A DNA stretch of 64,000 nt from HyVt-477 sp965224605 (GCA_965224605.1 CBDCZP010000008.1:186001-250000); one strand, 5' to 3'. Positions 49,844 through 60,896 are shown, counted from the first letter of the stretch. Made by a program: numbers and translations. The notes: generated by a model not told the origin, from the letters alone.

Positions 49844-52800
49844 TCACGCCTCATCAGAGCCCTCAGAGGATGCCTTTTTATCTGCTTCTGCTGCTGCCTT
49901 CTTCGCTGCCCTTTCTGCCGCTTTCTTCGCTGCAAGTGCCGCTAATTCGGCTGCCATTTTATCTTCACGCTCACGACGCTTTTCTTGATGATGAGCCAGG
50001 CCCGTGCCCGCAGGTATTAATCTGCCCACAATGACGTTTTCTTTCAGACCTCTTAGCTCGTCACTAGCGCCTTTAACTGATGCCTCAGTAAGCACACGCG
50101 TAGTTTCCTGAAACGATGCCGCTGATATGAACGAATCGGTGACTAATGATGATTTAGTGATACCTAGTAACAAGCGGATGAATTTTGCAGGCAGCTTTCC
50201 TTCAGCTTCGAGCTTCTGATTCGCTGCATCCACATGCCGGAAGTCGATTTGCTCACCTTTGAGATATTTACTATCTCCACCTTCAACAATCTCAACTTTA
50301 CGGATCATCTGACGTACTATCACTTCGATATGCTTATCCGCAATGATGACACCCTGAAGACGGTAAACATCCTGAATCTCTTTTACCAGATACTCTGCAA
50401 CAATCTTCGGCCCCATCAAACGTACGATATCGTGAGGGCTAGGCTCACCATCGGCGATATACTCACCCACGGCAACCTTCTCACCTTCAAATACGTTCAG
50501 CACTCTCCATTTTGGAATCAATGCCTCGTAATGATCACCTTTCTCTGGGGTAATAATTAGACGCATCTTGGTAGTCGTTTCTTTACCAAAGGAAACTGTT
50601 CCACTAACCTCTGCAAGTATTGCTGGCTCTTTTGGCTTTCTTGCTTCAAACAAATCTGCAACACGAGGCAAACCACCTGTGATATCACGTGTTCGCGTTG
50701 ATTCCTGCGGCATACGCGCAAGCACATCACCCACGCCCACTGTCTCACCATTGGATAAGTTGATTAATGCACCACCTTTTAATGGGTACGACACTGGCAT
50801 CTCAGTTCCTTCGAAGAACATTGATTCACCTTTGTCATTCAATAAGCGAATAGTTGGACGTAAATCTTTACCCTTGATACCACGATTCTTTGGATCAGTG
50901 ATTTCAATTGAGCTAAGACCTGTCATGTCGTCAACTTTTGTATTAATGGTGACACCATCAACAAAATCAACAAAATCCACTTTACCGCTTACCTCTGTGA
51001 TAATAGGGTGTGTATGCGGATCCCAAGTTGCAATTTCCGTACCCGATTCAACACTATCGCCATCGGTTGTTTTAATAACTGCACCATATGGAATCTTATA
51101 ACGTTCTTTCTCACGACCATTTTCATCACTAACACTTAATTCACCAGAACGAGATACCGCAACCAGATTGCCGCCGTCATTCGTTACTGTTTTTATATTA
51201 GTAATGCTTATTGAACCCGATGTTTTAACGACTATATTATTCGCAGCAGCAGAACTACTTGCTGCACCACCGATATGAAAAGTACGCATAGTGAGCTGCG
51301 TACCCGGCTCACCAATGGATTGCGCGGCAATAACGCCGACGGCCTCACCGAAATTAACTTTATGCCCACGACCCAGATCACGCCCATAACAGGAAGCACA
51401 GACACCATATTCAACATCACAAGTGATCGGCGAACGCACTAGCATTTCATCGATATGCATCTCGTTGAGCGTGTCAACCCATGCTTCATCAATAAGCGTA
51501 TGCGCAGGCACCACCACGTTGCCATCATTATCTAAAACATCGACAGCCACTACACGACCTAACACACGATCTCCAAGTGCCTGAACCACATCACCACCTT
51601 CGATAATGGGCTTCATGATCAGACCGTCTTCGGTACCACAATCTTCTTCCGTAACAACCATGTCTTGCGCAACATCCACCAAACGACGGGTTAAATAACC
51701 TGAGTTGGCTGTTTTTAGTGCGGTATCTGCAAGCCCTTTACGTGCACCGTGAGTCGAAATAAAGTACTGAAGTACATTTAGACCTTCACGGAAGTTTGAA
51801 GTAATCGGTGTCTCAATGATTGAACCATCCGGTTTTGCCATCAAACCACGCATACCTGCTAACTGCCTGATCTGTGCCGCAGAGCCCCGCGCTCCTGAGT
51901 CAGCCATCATGTAAATAGAGTTAAAGGACTCTTGCTCAACATCATTTCCGTCAGCATCTTGTACCGTTTCAACACTCAAACCATCCATCATTGCTCTGGC
52001 TACTTGTTCATTAGTACGCGACCATATGTCTACAACCTTATTATAACGCTCACCATTGGTTACTAAACCCGATGAGTACTGCTTTTGAATTTCTAATACA
52101 TCATCTTCTGCTCTGGCAATAATTTCTTTCTTGCTATCAGGAATGACCATATCGCTTGAACAAAAAGATACTCCTGCGCGTGTGGCATATTTATAACCGG
52201 TATACATGAGATGGTCAGCAAACATCACGGTATCTTTCAAACCTACATTTCTATAGGCCTGATTGATTAGATTGCCGATGGCTTTCTTATTCAATACCGT
52301 ATTCATGATCTCGAAAGGCAATCCTTCTGGAAGGATTTCAGACAAGATTGCGCGGCCTACAGTGGTCTCAATTCTGCGGAAACGTTTTTCCAGCACACCC
52401 TCTTCATCTTTTACCGCATCTTTGATACGTACTTGCACTTTAGCGTGTAGTGCCGCAGCCCCTGTGTCATAAGCACGTAGTGCTTCGTCAGCATTAGTGA
52501 AGATCATGCCTTCACCTTTCGCATTGACTTTCTCACGCGTCATATAGTACAGACCCAATACGATATCTTGAGAAGGCACGATAATAGGCTCACCGTTTGC
52601 AGGTGACAGCACGTTGTTCGTCGCCAGCATCAGTACACGAGCTTCCATTTGCGCTTCGATAGAAAGAGGTACGTGTACCGCCATCTGATCTCCATCAAAG
52701 TCAGCATTGAATGCCGCACACACGAGTGGATGCAACTGGATTGCCTTACCTTCAATCAGTACGGGTTCAAACGCTTGAATCCCTAATCTATGTAGTGTCG

Positions 52801-54085
52801 GAGCACGATTCAACATGATAGGGTGTTCTCGAACCACTTCTTCAAGAATATCCCACACTTCTGGAATTTCACGCTCTACTAATTTCTTTGCAGCTTTAAT
52901 TGTTCCCGCTAGACCACGGCGTTGTAACTTACCAAAGATGAAAGGCTTAAATAATTCAAGACCCATTTTCTTAGGTAGTCCACACTGGTGTAACCGTAGT
53001 GTTGGCCCTGTTACGATTACCGAACGTCCCGAGTAATCAACACGCTTACCAAGCAAGTTCTGTCTAAAGCGACCTTGCTTACCTTTGATCATATCCGCCA
53101 AAGATTTTAATGGGCGCTTGTTCGAACCGGTAATCGCACGTCCACGACGTCCATTATCTAATAACGCATCTACAGACTCTTGCAACATCCGTTTTTCATT
53201 GCGCACAATGATATCTGGTGCATTAAGCTCTAACAATCTACGTAAACGGTTATTACGATTAATAACACGACGATATAAATCGTTTAGATCTGAAGTTGCA
53301 AAACGACCACCATCTAGTGGCACTAATGGACGTAAATCCGGCGGCAATATAGGCAGCACGGTTAGAATCATCCACTCAGGCTTATTGCCCGAAGTCTGAA
53401 ATGCTTCCATTAATTTCATGCGTTTAGCAATACGCTTAAGCTTAGTTTCCGAACGCGTTTGCGTCGCTTGCTCGTGTAGACTTTCAATTTCGTCGTCGAT
53501 ATCTACCGTCTGCAACAACTTAAGAACCGCTTCCGCACCCATGCTAGCGTCAAACTCATCACCGTAAGTTTCGATAGCTTCCAAGTATTCTTCATCACTT
53601 AATAACTGACCCTGCTCTAACTCGGTCATACCAGGGTCAGTTACCAGAAAGTCTTCAAAGTACAATACGCTTTCAATGCTACGCAAGGTCATATCAAGGA
53701 ATAAGCCAATACGAGAAGGCAATGATTTCAAGAACCAGATATGAGCAACCGGACAAGCTAAATCGACATGTCCCATACGATCACGGCGTACTTTACTCTG
53801 GGTTATTTCAACACCACATTTTTCACAAATAACACCACGATGCTTAAGACGTTTGTATTTACCACACAAACATTCGTAGTCTTTTACTGGGCCGAAAATC
53901 TTCGCACAGAACAAACCATCGCGCTCAGGTTTGAAAGTACGATAATTAATGGTTTCAGGCTTTTTCACTTCACCAAATGACCATGAACGAATCACTTGTG
54001 GAGAAGCCAAACCGATTTTGATCGCGTCAAAATCTTCTGTTTCTGTCTGTTGCTTGAATATGTTTAGTAAGTCTTTCATGCTCAT
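49844..54085 (-). CDS. rpoC: DNA-directed RNA polymerase subunit beta'
   Basis: Catalytic subunit of RNA polymerase. It has 1413 residues. The N-terminal zinc ribbon is CLCGKYKRLKHRGVICEKCG. The active-site Mg motif is NADFDGDQMAVH. The bridge-helix and trigger-loop region includes SGARGSAAQIRQLAGMRGL, and the second zinc site includes CDVEYGVCASCYGRDL. The C-terminus is an Ala/Lys-rich tail after the conserved GRLIPAGTGLAHH. It lies 57 bp downstream of rpoB. Confidence 0.98.
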   Translation of the reverse strand: MSMKDLLNIFKQQTETEDFDAIKIGLASPQVIRSWSFGEVKKPETINYRTFKPERDGLFCAKIFGPVKDYECLCGKYKRLKHRGVICEKCGVEITQSKVRRDRMGHVDLACPVAHIWFLKSLPSRIGLFLDMTLRSIESVLYFEDFLVTDPGMTELEQGQLLSDEEYLEAIETYGDEFDASMGAEAVLKLLQTVDIDDEIESLHEQATQTRSETKLKRIAKRMKLMEAFQTSGNKPEWMILTVLPILPPDLRPLVPLDGGRFATSDLNDLYRRVINRNNRLRRLLELNAPDIIVRNEKRMLQESVDALLDNGRRGRAITGSNKRPLKSLADMIKGKQGRFRQNLLGKRVDYSGRSVIVTGPTLRLHQCGLPKKMGLELFKPFIFGKLQRRGLAGTIKAAKKLVEREIPEVWDILEEVVREHPIMLNRAPTLHRLGIQAFEPVLIEGKAIQLHPLVCAAFNADFDGDQMAVHVPLSIEAQMEARVLMLATNNVLSPANGEPIIVPSQDIVLGLYYMTREKVNAKGEGMIFTNADEALRAYDTGAAALHAKVQVRIKDAVKDEEGVLEKRFRRIETTVGRAILSEILPEGLPFEIMNTVLNKKAIGNLINQAYRNVGLKDTVMFADHLMYTGYKYATRAGVSFCSSDMVIPDSKKEIIARAEDDVLEIQKQYSSGLVTNGERYNKVVDIWSRTNEQVARAMMDGLSVETVQDADGNDVEQESFNSIYMMADSGARGSAAQIRQLAGMRGLMAKPDGSIIETPITSNFREGLNVLQYFISTHGARKGLADTALKTANSGYLTRRLVDVAQDMVVTEEDCGTEDGLIMKPIIEGGDVVQALGDRVLGRVVAVDVLDNDGNVVVPAHTLIDEAWVDTLNEMHIDEMLVRSPITCDVEYGVCASCYGRDLGRGHKVNFGEAVGVIAAQSIGEPGTQLTMRTFHIGGAASSSAAANNIVVKTSGSISITNIKTVTNDGGNLVAVSRSGELSVSDENGREKERYKIPYGAVIKTTDGDSVESGTEIATWDPHTHPIITEVSGKVDFVDFVDGVTINTKVDDMTGLSSIEITDPKNRGIKGKDLRPTIRLLNDKGESMFFEGTEMPVSYPLKGGALINLSNGETVGVGDVLARMPQESTRTRDITGGLPRVADLFEARKPKEPAILAEVSGTVSFGKETTTKMRLIITPEKGDHYEALIPKWRVLNVFEGEKVAVGEYIADGEPSPHDIVRLMGPKIVAEYLVKEIQDVYRLQGVIIADKHIEVIVRQMIRKVEIVEGGDSKYLKGEQIDFRHVDAANQKLEAEGKLPAKFIRLLLGITKSSLVTDSFISAASFQETTRVLTEASVKGASDELRGLKENVIVGRLIPAGTGLAHHQEKRREREDKMAAELAALAAKKAAERAAKKAAAEADKKASSEGSDEA

Positions 54086-54142
54086 AATTAGCTACCTGCG
54101 TCTATTACTATATGGAACCAAATCGAATAAATAAGAAAAGGG

Positions 54143-57100
54143 TTATTCCCCACCTTCCAATTCGATATGCAATCCAAGCGAACGAATTTCTTTCATTAAT
54201 ACATTGAAGGATTCCGGCATTCCTGCATCCATATAATGGTTGCCATCAACAATGTTTTTGTACATACGGTTACGACCTGCAACGTCATCCGATTTCACGG
54301 TCAACATTTCTTGTAACGTATAGGCTGCACCATAAGCCTGCAATGCCCACACTTCCATCTCTCCGAAGCGCTGACCACCAAACATAGCTTTACCACCTAA
54401 GGGCTGCTGTGTCACCAGGCTGTATGGCCCCGTTGAACGAGCATGCATTTTGTCATCAACCAAATGATTCAGTTTCAACATGTGCATATAGCCCACGGTG
54501 ATAGAACGTTCAAACTGCTCTCCCGAACGACCATCACGCAACTCTGTTTGACCCGTTTCAGGAAGATCTGCCAGTCTTAACATGGCACGGATCTCTTCTT
54601 CACTACACCCATCAAATACGGGAGTAGCCATCGGCACACCTTTACGCAGGTTGCTCGACATTTCGAGAACCTCTTCGTCCGTCATCTCACTGATGTCATT
54701 TTCACCCTGATTAGGATTACCACCTGTGTCATAGATTTCAGAAAGGAATTTACGTAGCTTGTCGATCTCAACTTTCGCATCAACCATCTTGCCAATCTTC
54801 GCACCCAGACCCTTAGCAGCCCAACCCAAATGAGTCTCAAGCACCTGACCCACGTTCATTCGAGAAGGAACACCCAGTGGATTCAAAACAATATCGATAG
54901 CCTCACCATTGGCCATAAACGGCATGTCTTCAACCGGAACGATCTTGGAAATAACACCTTTGTTACCGTGTCGCCCTGCCATCTTGTCACCGGGCTGTAA
55001 ACGACGCTTCACAGCTACGTATACCTTAATCATTTTAAGCACACCCGGCGCTAGATCATCACCCGCAGAGAGCTTCTCTTTTTGCTTTTGTAGACGCTCT
55101 TCATAACGTGTTTTTGCTTCATCAAGCTGTGTACGCAGAATTAGCAACTGATCATTTGCTGCATCTACGCGCATACGAATCTCAAACCATTTAATGGGAT
55201 CAAGATCAGCTAAATAAGATTTAGTCACTTTAGCATCTGCTTTTAGACCATTAGGCCCACCATCAGACACTTTATTAGTTATCAGTTTGGCAACACGATC
55301 ATAAAGATCGTCTTCGAAGATACGCATTTCATCACGCAAGTCATTACGCACACTCTGCAATTCTTCATCGAGGATCGCCTGTGCCCGAGCATCACGCTCA
55401 ACACCGTCACGGGTAAATACCCGAACATCAATGACCGTCCCAAACATACTGGACTTTACACGCAACGATGAATCTTTTACATCGGATGCTTTTTCACCAA
55501 AGATTGCACGTAGTAGTTTTTCTTCCGGTGTCAGCATGGTTTCGCCCTTAGGGGTCACCTTACCAACCAGAATATCACCCGGCTTCACTTCTGCACCAAC
55601 GTGCACGATTCCACTTTCGTCCAACTTACTTAACAAGCCTTCTGCTACATTAGGGATATCAGCGGTAATTTCTTCAGACCCTAATTTAGTATCACGAGCC
55701 AGGCAAGTCATCTCTTCTATATGAATAGTGGTATAGCGATCTTCATCAACCACTCTTTCTGATATTAGAATCGAATCCTCAAAGTTGTATCCATTCCAGG
55801 GCATGAAGGCAATTAGCATATTTTGACCTAAAGCCAAATCTCCGAGATCTGTGGACGGGCCATCTGCCAGCACATCACCACGCGCAACCTGATCACCAAC
55901 CCTTACGATAGGACGTTGATTAATACAGGTGTTTTGATTGGAACGTGTGTATTTGATCAGGTTGTAGATATCTACACCACCACCTTCAGCTTCAGCATCA
56001 TTAACACGGATTACGATACGCGCCGCATCAACCGAGTCAATTTTACCACCACGCTTTGCAGTAACCGCAGACCCCGAGTCTACCGCTACTATTCGCTCCA
56101 TTCCTGTACCAACAAGTGCCGTTTGTGCACGCAATGTCGGAACAGCCTGACGTTGCATGTTTGATCCCATCAACGCACGGTTAGCATCATCGTGTTCAAG
56201 GAAGGGCAGTAAAGCCGCAGCTATTGAAACGATCTGTCTTGGAGATACGTCCATATATTGCACAGCTTCTGAACCAAACAAACTGAATTCATTCATATTC
56301 CGGCAAGAAATCAGGTCAGCTACAAACTCACCTTTATCACTTAGCTCTTCACTGGCTTGCGCGATGACATATTGTGATTCTTCTATCGCTGATAAGTAAT
56401 CGATATCATCAGTTACTTTGCCATCAACTACTTTTCTATAAGGCGTCTCAAGGAAACCATAATCATTCGTTTTCGCATAAGCCGCCAATGAGTTGATCAA
56501 ACCAATGTTTGGCCCTTCAGGCGTTTCGATGGGACATACACGACCATAATGCGTTGGGTGAACATCTCGAACTTCAAAGCCCGCACGTTCACGCGTCAAG
56601 CCACCAGGACCTAAAGCTGAAATACGACGCTTATGAGTCACTTCAGATAATGGATTGTTTTGATCCATAAATTGTGACAGCTGGCTTGAACCGAAGAATT
56701 CTTTAACCGCAGCCGACACCGGCTTAGAATTGATCATATCCTGAGGCATTAAACCTTCGCTTTCTGCCATCGTCAGACGCTCCTTAACAGCGCGCTCTAC
56801 ACGAACCAAGCCAACACGGAAGGCATTTTCTGACATTTCACCAACACTACGAATACGTCGATTTCCAAGATGATCAATATCATCTACGATATCTAAACCA
56901 TCGCGAATACCCACCAATTTCTTTAGCACATCAAGAATATCGTCGCTACTTAGAGTAGTTGCACCCTCGGCTTTATCACGCCCTAAACGCAGATTAAACT
57001 TCATTCGACCTACTTCTGACAGGTCATATCGATCTTCAGAAAAGAATAAATTCTTAAACAAATTATCTGCCGATTCTTTGGTAGGTGGCTCTCCTGGACG

Positions 57101-58252
57101 CATCATGCGATAAATTTCAACATGAGATTCAAATTTAGTGGTGGCTGGGTCTATATTTAAGGTATTAGAAATATAGGGCCCATGATCTAATTCATTGATA
57201 TATAGAATTGAGAATTTTTTGACGCCGTTCTCACGCATCAATTCAATCAACTCTTCTGTTACTTCCGCATTGGCAGCAACCAACACCTCACCTGAGCTTT
57301 TATCAATAATCTCTTCGCCAATACGCTTGCCTTCCATGTACTCAACAGGTACTTCCAATGTTTTCGCACCCGTTTTATCCAGAAGACGCACATGCTTTGC
57401 AGTAATACGACGCCCTGACTTAACAATGGACTCACCATCAATAATAATATCAAAAGTAGCTAACTCTCCCTGCATCTGCTTAGCATTCAAGGCGATTTTT
57501 ATATTGGTTTTATTCAGAGTTACAGCAATCGTTTCATAGAAAGCCTCCAGAATATCTTTAGTATCCATGCCGATGGCACGGAGCAATACGGTAGCTGGTA
57601 ATTTTCTACGACGGTCAATACGTACAAAAACGGCATCTTTAGGATCAAATTCAAAGTCCAACCATGAACCACGGTATGGGATAACACGTGCGTTATACAA
57701 CAATTTACCCGCAGAATTTGACTTGCCCTTATCGTGATCAAAGAACACTCCGGGAGAGCGATGTAGCTGAGAGACAATAACCCGCTCAGTACCATTAATT
57801 ACGAAAGAACCTTTCTCTGTCATTAACGGCAATTCGCCCAAATAAACATCTTGTTCTTTCTTTTCTTTAACGACACCGCCTGTTGTCTTGCCATCATTGC
57901 GTTTAGGCGCAGGTGCATCTTTATCATAAATAGTCAGACGCAATTTAACGCGTAACGATGCACCATAAGTAAGCCCGCGAATCTGACATTCACGCACATC
58001 AAAATCAGGCTCATCAATACTATAATCCACGTAGCTCAAATCGACATAGTTATTATAACTTACGATAGGAAACACAGAGTTAAATGCTCCATGAAGCCCC
58101 TTATCTTTACGCTTGTCTGCTGCAATTCCTTCTTGCAAGAAACCCCGAAATGATTCAACCTGAATTGCTAATAGATAGGGTATATCCAGAACCTGCGGAC
58201 GTTTGCCAAAATCCTTGCGAATACGTTTCTTATCTGTAAAGCTTAATGCCAT
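54143..58252 (-). CDS. rpoB: DNA-directed RNA polymerase subunit beta
   Basis: Catalytic subunit of RNA polymerase. It has 1369 residues, starting MALSFTDKKRIRKDFGKRPQ. The rifampicin region reads FFGSSQLSQFMDQNNPLSE followed by THKRRISALGPGGL, with wild-type residues at the usual resistance positions. Other landmarks are GRVCPIETPEGPNIGLI, MPWNGYNFEDSI and the C-terminal VWALQAYGAAYTLQEMLTVKSDD. It follows rplL after a 279-bp gap that holds an attenuator hairpin. Confidence 0.98.
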   Translation of the reverse strand: MALSFTDKKRIRKDFGKRPQVLDIPYLLAIQVESFRGFLQEGIAADKRKDKGLHGAFNSVFPIVSYNNYVDLSYVDYSIDEPDFDVRECQIRGLTYGASLRVKLRLTIYDKDAPAPKRNDGKTTGGVVKEKKEQDVYLGELPLMTEKGSFVINGTERVIVSQLHRSPGVFFDHDKGKSNSAGKLLYNARVIPYRGSWLDFEFDPKDAVFVRIDRRRKLPATVLLRAIGMDTKDILEAFYETIAVTLNKTNIKIALNAKQMQGELATFDIIIDGESIVKSGRRITAKHVRLLDKTGAKTLEVPVEYMEGKRIGEEIIDKSSGEVLVAANAEVTEELIELMRENGVKKFSILYINELDHGPYISNTLNIDPATTKFESHVEIYRMMRPGEPPTKESADNLFKNLFFSEDRYDLSEVGRMKFNLRLGRDKAEGATTLSSDDILDVLKKLVGIRDGLDIVDDIDHLGNRRIRSVGEMSENAFRVGLVRVERAVKERLTMAESEGLMPQDMINSKPVSAAVKEFFGSSQLSQFMDQNNPLSEVTHKRRISALGPGGLTRERAGFEVRDVHPTHYGRVCPIETPEGPNIGLINSLAAYAKTNDYGFLETPYRKVVDGKVTDDIDYLSAIEESQYVIAQASEELSDKGEFVADLISCRNMNEFSLFGSEAVQYMDVSPRQIVSIAAALLPFLEHDDANRALMGSNMQRQAVPTLRAQTALVGTGMERIVAVDSGSAVTAKRGGKIDSVDAARIVIRVNDAEAEGGGVDIYNLIKYTRSNQNTCINQRPIVRVGDQVARGDVLADGPSTDLGDLALGQNMLIAFMPWNGYNFEDSILISERVVDEDRYTTIHIEEMTCLARDTKLGSEEITADIPNVAEGLLSKLDESGIVHVGAEVKPGDILVGKVTPKGETMLTPEEKLLRAIFGEKASDVKDSSLRVKSSMFGTVIDVRVFTRDGVERDARAQAILDEELQSVRNDLRDEMRIFEDDLYDRVAKLITNKVSDGGPNGLKADAKVTKSYLADLDPIKWFEIRMRVDAANDQLLILRTQLDEAKTRYEERLQKQKEKLSAGDDLAPGVLKMIKVYVAVKRRLQPGDKMAGRHGNKGVISKIVPVEDMPFMANGEAIDIVLNPLGVPSRMNVGQVLETHLGWAAKGLGAKIGKMVDAKVEIDKLRKFLSEIYDTGGNPNQGENDISEMTDEEVLEMSSNLRKGVPMATPVFDGCSEEEIRAMLRLADLPETGQTELRDGRSGEQFERSITVGYMHMLKLNHLVDDKMHARSTGPYSLVTQQPLGGKAMFGGQRFGEMEVWALQAYGAAYTLQEMLTVKSDDVAGRNRMYKNIVDGNHYMDAGMPESFNVLMKEIRSLGLHIELEGGE

Positions 58253-58428
58253 CGTTATTCCTCACACTTTCGGGATAATCCTAGTTAGTGGTTTTATACC
58301 GCTAACCAAAAAAGAATCTGCTTAGAAGCATGCTAAGTTTGTAATCAAACCCACTAGCGTGTTTCAAATCAGACTCGGTTTTTCAACGCCCAATACCATT
58401 TCGAACAATCAAATAGTACCTAAGCGAC

Positions 58429-58460
58429 AAAAGGCCGACAGCGCCAAGGCACCGTCAGCC
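58429..58460 (-). terminator. Attenuator hairpin between rplL and rpoB
   Basis: Minus-strand GGCTGACGGTGCC and GGCGCTGTCGGCC form a 13-bp stem (three G-U pairs) with a tiny loop, followed by TTTT. It sits in the 279-bp rplL-rpoB gap, where E. coli has a partial terminator that reduces rpoBC expression relative to rplL. The rest of the gap has no gene. Confidence 0.75.
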
Positions 58461-58531
58461 ATTGTTCTAAAATCTTCTTTTCACTTTTCAAAAACTTCGA
58501 AAAAGATACAATCAAATTTTAGATAGACCAA

Positions 58532-58909
58532 TTACTTCATTTCAGCTGAAGCACCGACCTCTTCAAGTTGCTTAATCGCTTCTTCTGCATCATCTTTGCT
58601 TGCGCCTTCTTTCAGCGTAGCAGGTGCAGATTCAACCGCGTCTTTAGCTTCTTTCAGGCCAAGACCTGTGATTGCGCGAACTGCTTTGATTACCTTGATT
58701 TTGCTGTCGCCAACCGCAGTTAGTACAACATCAAATTCAGTCTGCTCTTCAGCAGCAGCACCAGCGTCGCCACCAGCAGCGGGTGCAGCAGCTACAGCAG
58801 CAGCGGCAGACACACCAAATTTTTCTTCCATATCAGAAATCAAATCAACGATTTCTACTACAGTCATATTTGAAATTGCTTCCAAAATATCATCTTTTGA
58901 AACGGCCAT
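58532..58909 (-). CDS. rplL: 50S ribosomal protein L7/L12
   Basis: Flexible stalk protein present in several copies per ribosome that recruits translation factors. It has 125 residues. The N-terminal dimerisation domain (ILEAISNMTVVEIVDLISDME) is followed by an Ala/Gly hinge (about 35-55) and the C-terminal factor-binding domain FDVVLTAVGDSKIKVIKAVR then GLGLKEAKDAVESAP. It lies 24 bp downstream of rplJ. Confidence 0.98.
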   Translation of the reverse strand: MAVSKDDILEAISNMTVVEIVDLISDMEEKFGVSAAAAVAAAPAAGGDAGAAAEEQTEFDVVLTAVGDSKIKVIKAVRAITGLGLKEAKDAVESAPATLKEGASKDDAEEAIKQLEEVGASAEMK

Positions 58910-58933
58910 AATATTCTCCTATGTATACCGAGT

Positions 58934-59464
58934 TTAGGCAGATGCCTCTTTCTGATCACGTACAGCAGCTACAGCACGTACTAGTTTTCCTGGAACTTCG
59001 TTCATGGTACGAGCGAGCTTCTCTACAGGTGCTCTCATCGTTGCCATCAATATTGCTATTGCTTGGTCACGAGTCGGCATCTTAGATAAAGTTTCAAGTT
59101 GAGAAGTTTCCAATAACTCACCACCTAAGGCGATCATTTTTACTTCAAACTTATCTTGCTCTTTAACAAAGTCCTTAATCACGCGAGCGGCGGCTCCAGG
59201 ATCCTCTTGCGAGAATGCTAGAATCATCGGCCCTAACAAACCTTCACTCATACATTCAAATTCTGTATCAGCAAGTGCTCGTCTAGCGAGATTATTTTTA
59301 ACTACTCTGAGATAAACACTATCTTCACGGGCTTTCGCACGTAAAGCAGTCATATCATCTACAGAGATTCCACTATAATCAGCAGCTATAGCGGAATGTG
59401 CAGTTGCAGCAACCTCAGCAACCTCAGAGACTATTTGCTTTTTAGCTTCTAAAGTTAATGCCAC
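58934..59464 (-). CDS. rplJ: 50S ribosomal protein L10
   Basis: Base of the L7/L12 stalk; the L10-L12 complex represses its own mRNA in E. coli. It has 176 residues: ALTLEAKKQIVSEVAEVA, the rRNA-binding domain with YSGISVDDMTALRAKARED and RVVKNNLARRAL, and a C-terminal helix that binds L12 dimers. It starts with GTG (59462-59464) with AGG nine bases upstream. Confidence 0.97.
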   Translation of the reverse strand: MALTLEAKKQIVSEVAEVAATAHSAIAADYSGISVDDMTALRAKAREDSVYLRVVKNNLARRALADTEFECMSEGLLGPMILAFSQEDPGAAARVIKDFVKEQDKFEVKMIALGGELLETSQLETLSKMPTRDQAIAILMATMRAPVEKLARTMNEVPGKLVRAVAAVRDQKEASA

Positions 59465-59766
59465 GATTTACTACCTCATGGTTCGGTGGAAATCCACCGT
59501 TAATAAACACCTCAACAACAACGCCAAGATGAACCTAACGGCACACACCCGAACCAATTCGGGGAGCGCGCCATCTACGCAGGCTAATTCAGCTTATGCC
59601 AGATTAAGTCTTTCGACACCTACGGTCTTCGACGACATACAGCCATGTATATCTTTTTCGACTCAATCCTTTGAGTCTAAACTTCCAGGTTGTTACACAA
59701 ACCGGAAGCCAATTCTTTATTATTCCTAAATGCTTGCTTCTATCATTATGTAGCTTTTAGATTCTT
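59465..59766 (-). promoter_or_regulatory. rplJ leader region (probable L10-L12 autoregulatory leader)
   Basis: 302 bp without a gene between rplA and rplJ. A perfect hairpin CGGTGGA-AA-TCCACCG (59484-59499) lies just upstream of the rplJ ribosome binding site and could mask it. In enterobacteria this interval holds the rplJL promoter and the L10-(L12)4 binding leader; by position the same is inferred here. I did not find a clear promoter. Confidence 0.55.
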
Positions 59767-60462
59767 TTAAGCTTCCAATGTCGCTTGATCCACATTTAGA
59801 CCAGGCCCCATTGTGCTAGAAACTGAAATCTTCTTAAGGTAAACACCTTTAGCCGAAGTCGGCTTAGCTTTTACCAAAGCTTCCATTAATGAATTCAAGT
59901 TTTCTTCTAATGCAGCTGACTCAAATTCGATACTGCCGATTGAGCAATGGATAATACCTGCTTTATCGGTACGATATTGAACCTGCCCTGACTTTGCATT
60001 AGTAACAGCTGTTTTAACATCTGGCGTTACCGTACCCACTTTAGGGTTTGGCATTAGACCCCTAGGGCCCAATATTTGACCTAGTTGACCCACGATACGC
60101 ATTGCATCTGGTGTGGCAATGACTACATCAAAATTCATTTCGCCTTTCTTGATGTCATCAGCAAGATCTTCGAAACCAACAATATCGGCACCCGCTTCTT
60201 TGGCGATATCTACGTTTTCACCTTGACAGAAAACGGCTACGCGAACGGTTTTACCTGTTCCGTTTGGCAATACCGTTGAGCCACGCACAACTTGATCTGA
60301 TTTCTTAGGATCTACACCCAAGTTAATTGACACATCAATGCTTTCTGCGAACTTGGCTTTAGGAAGCTCTTTAATAAGATCAAGGGCTTCACCTATTGCA
60401 TATTGCTTTTCAATATCTACTTTTTCGCTAATGATCTTTTGCTTTTTTGTTAACTTAGCCAT
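59767..60462 (-). CDS. rplA: 50S ribosomal protein L1
   Basis: Mobile L1-stalk protein that helps release E-site tRNA; it also represses the L11 operon in E. coli. It has 231 residues: MAKLTKKQKIISEKVD, VDPKKSDQVVRGSTVLPNGTGK and the signature LGPRGLMPNPKVGTVTPDV. The ATG at 60460-60462 overlaps the rplK stop (TGATG), which decides the start over an upstream GTG at 60465. Confidence 0.97.
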   Translation of the reverse strand: MAKLTKKQKIISEKVDIEKQYAIGEALDLIKELPKAKFAESIDVSINLGVDPKKSDQVVRGSTVLPNGTGKTVRVAVFCQGENVDIAKEAGADIVGFEDLADDIKKGEMNFDVVIATPDAMRIVGQLGQILGPRGLMPNPKVGTVTPDVKTAVTNAKSGQVQYRTDKAGIIHCSIGSIEFESAALEENLNSLMEALVKAKPTSAKGVYLKKISVSSTMGPGLNVDQATLEA

Positions 60463-60896
60463 CACACTACACCCTCTGTCTCGATACCCATACTGCGAGC
60501 ACTTCCCGCAATCGTTCTAACCGCTGCATCCATATCGGCTGCTGTTAAATCAGGCTCTTTTGTTTTAGCTATTTCTTCTAGCTGTGCACGGGTAACTTTG
60601 CCTACTTTGTTAGTATTTGGCTCGCCACTACCTTTTTGTAAACCAGCCGCCTTTTTTAGCAAAATAGCTGCAGGAGGTGTCTTGGTAATAAAGGTAAAGC
60701 TTTTATCGCTATAAACCGTGATAACAACAGGAACAGGCATATTCTGTTCCATATTCTGAGTTTGTGCGTTAAACGCCTTACAAAACTCCATGATATTCAC
60801 ACCATGCTGACCTAAAGCAGGACCAACAGGAGGACTGGGGTTTGCAGCATTTGCAGGAACCTGCAACTTAATGTACGAATCGACTTTTTTAGCCAT
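60462..60896 (-). CDS. rplK: 50S ribosomal protein L11
   Basis: GTPase-centre protein and the substrate of PrmA, also encoded in this window. It has 144 residues: SYIKLQVPANAANPSPPVGP, ALGQHGVNIMEFCKAFNA, and a C-terminal RNA-binding domain with TRAQLEEIAKTKEPDL and ARSMGIETEG. The N-terminal Ala-Lys-Lys matches the L11 methylation region. It overlaps rplA at its stop codon. Confidence 0.98.
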   Translation of the reverse strand: MAKKVDSYIKLQVPANAANPSPPVGPALGQHGVNIMEFCKAFNAQTQNMEQNMPVPVVITVYSDKSFTFITKTPPAAILLKKAAGLQKGSGEPNTNKVGKVTRAQLEEIAKTKEPDLTAADMDAAVRTIAGSARSMGIETEGVV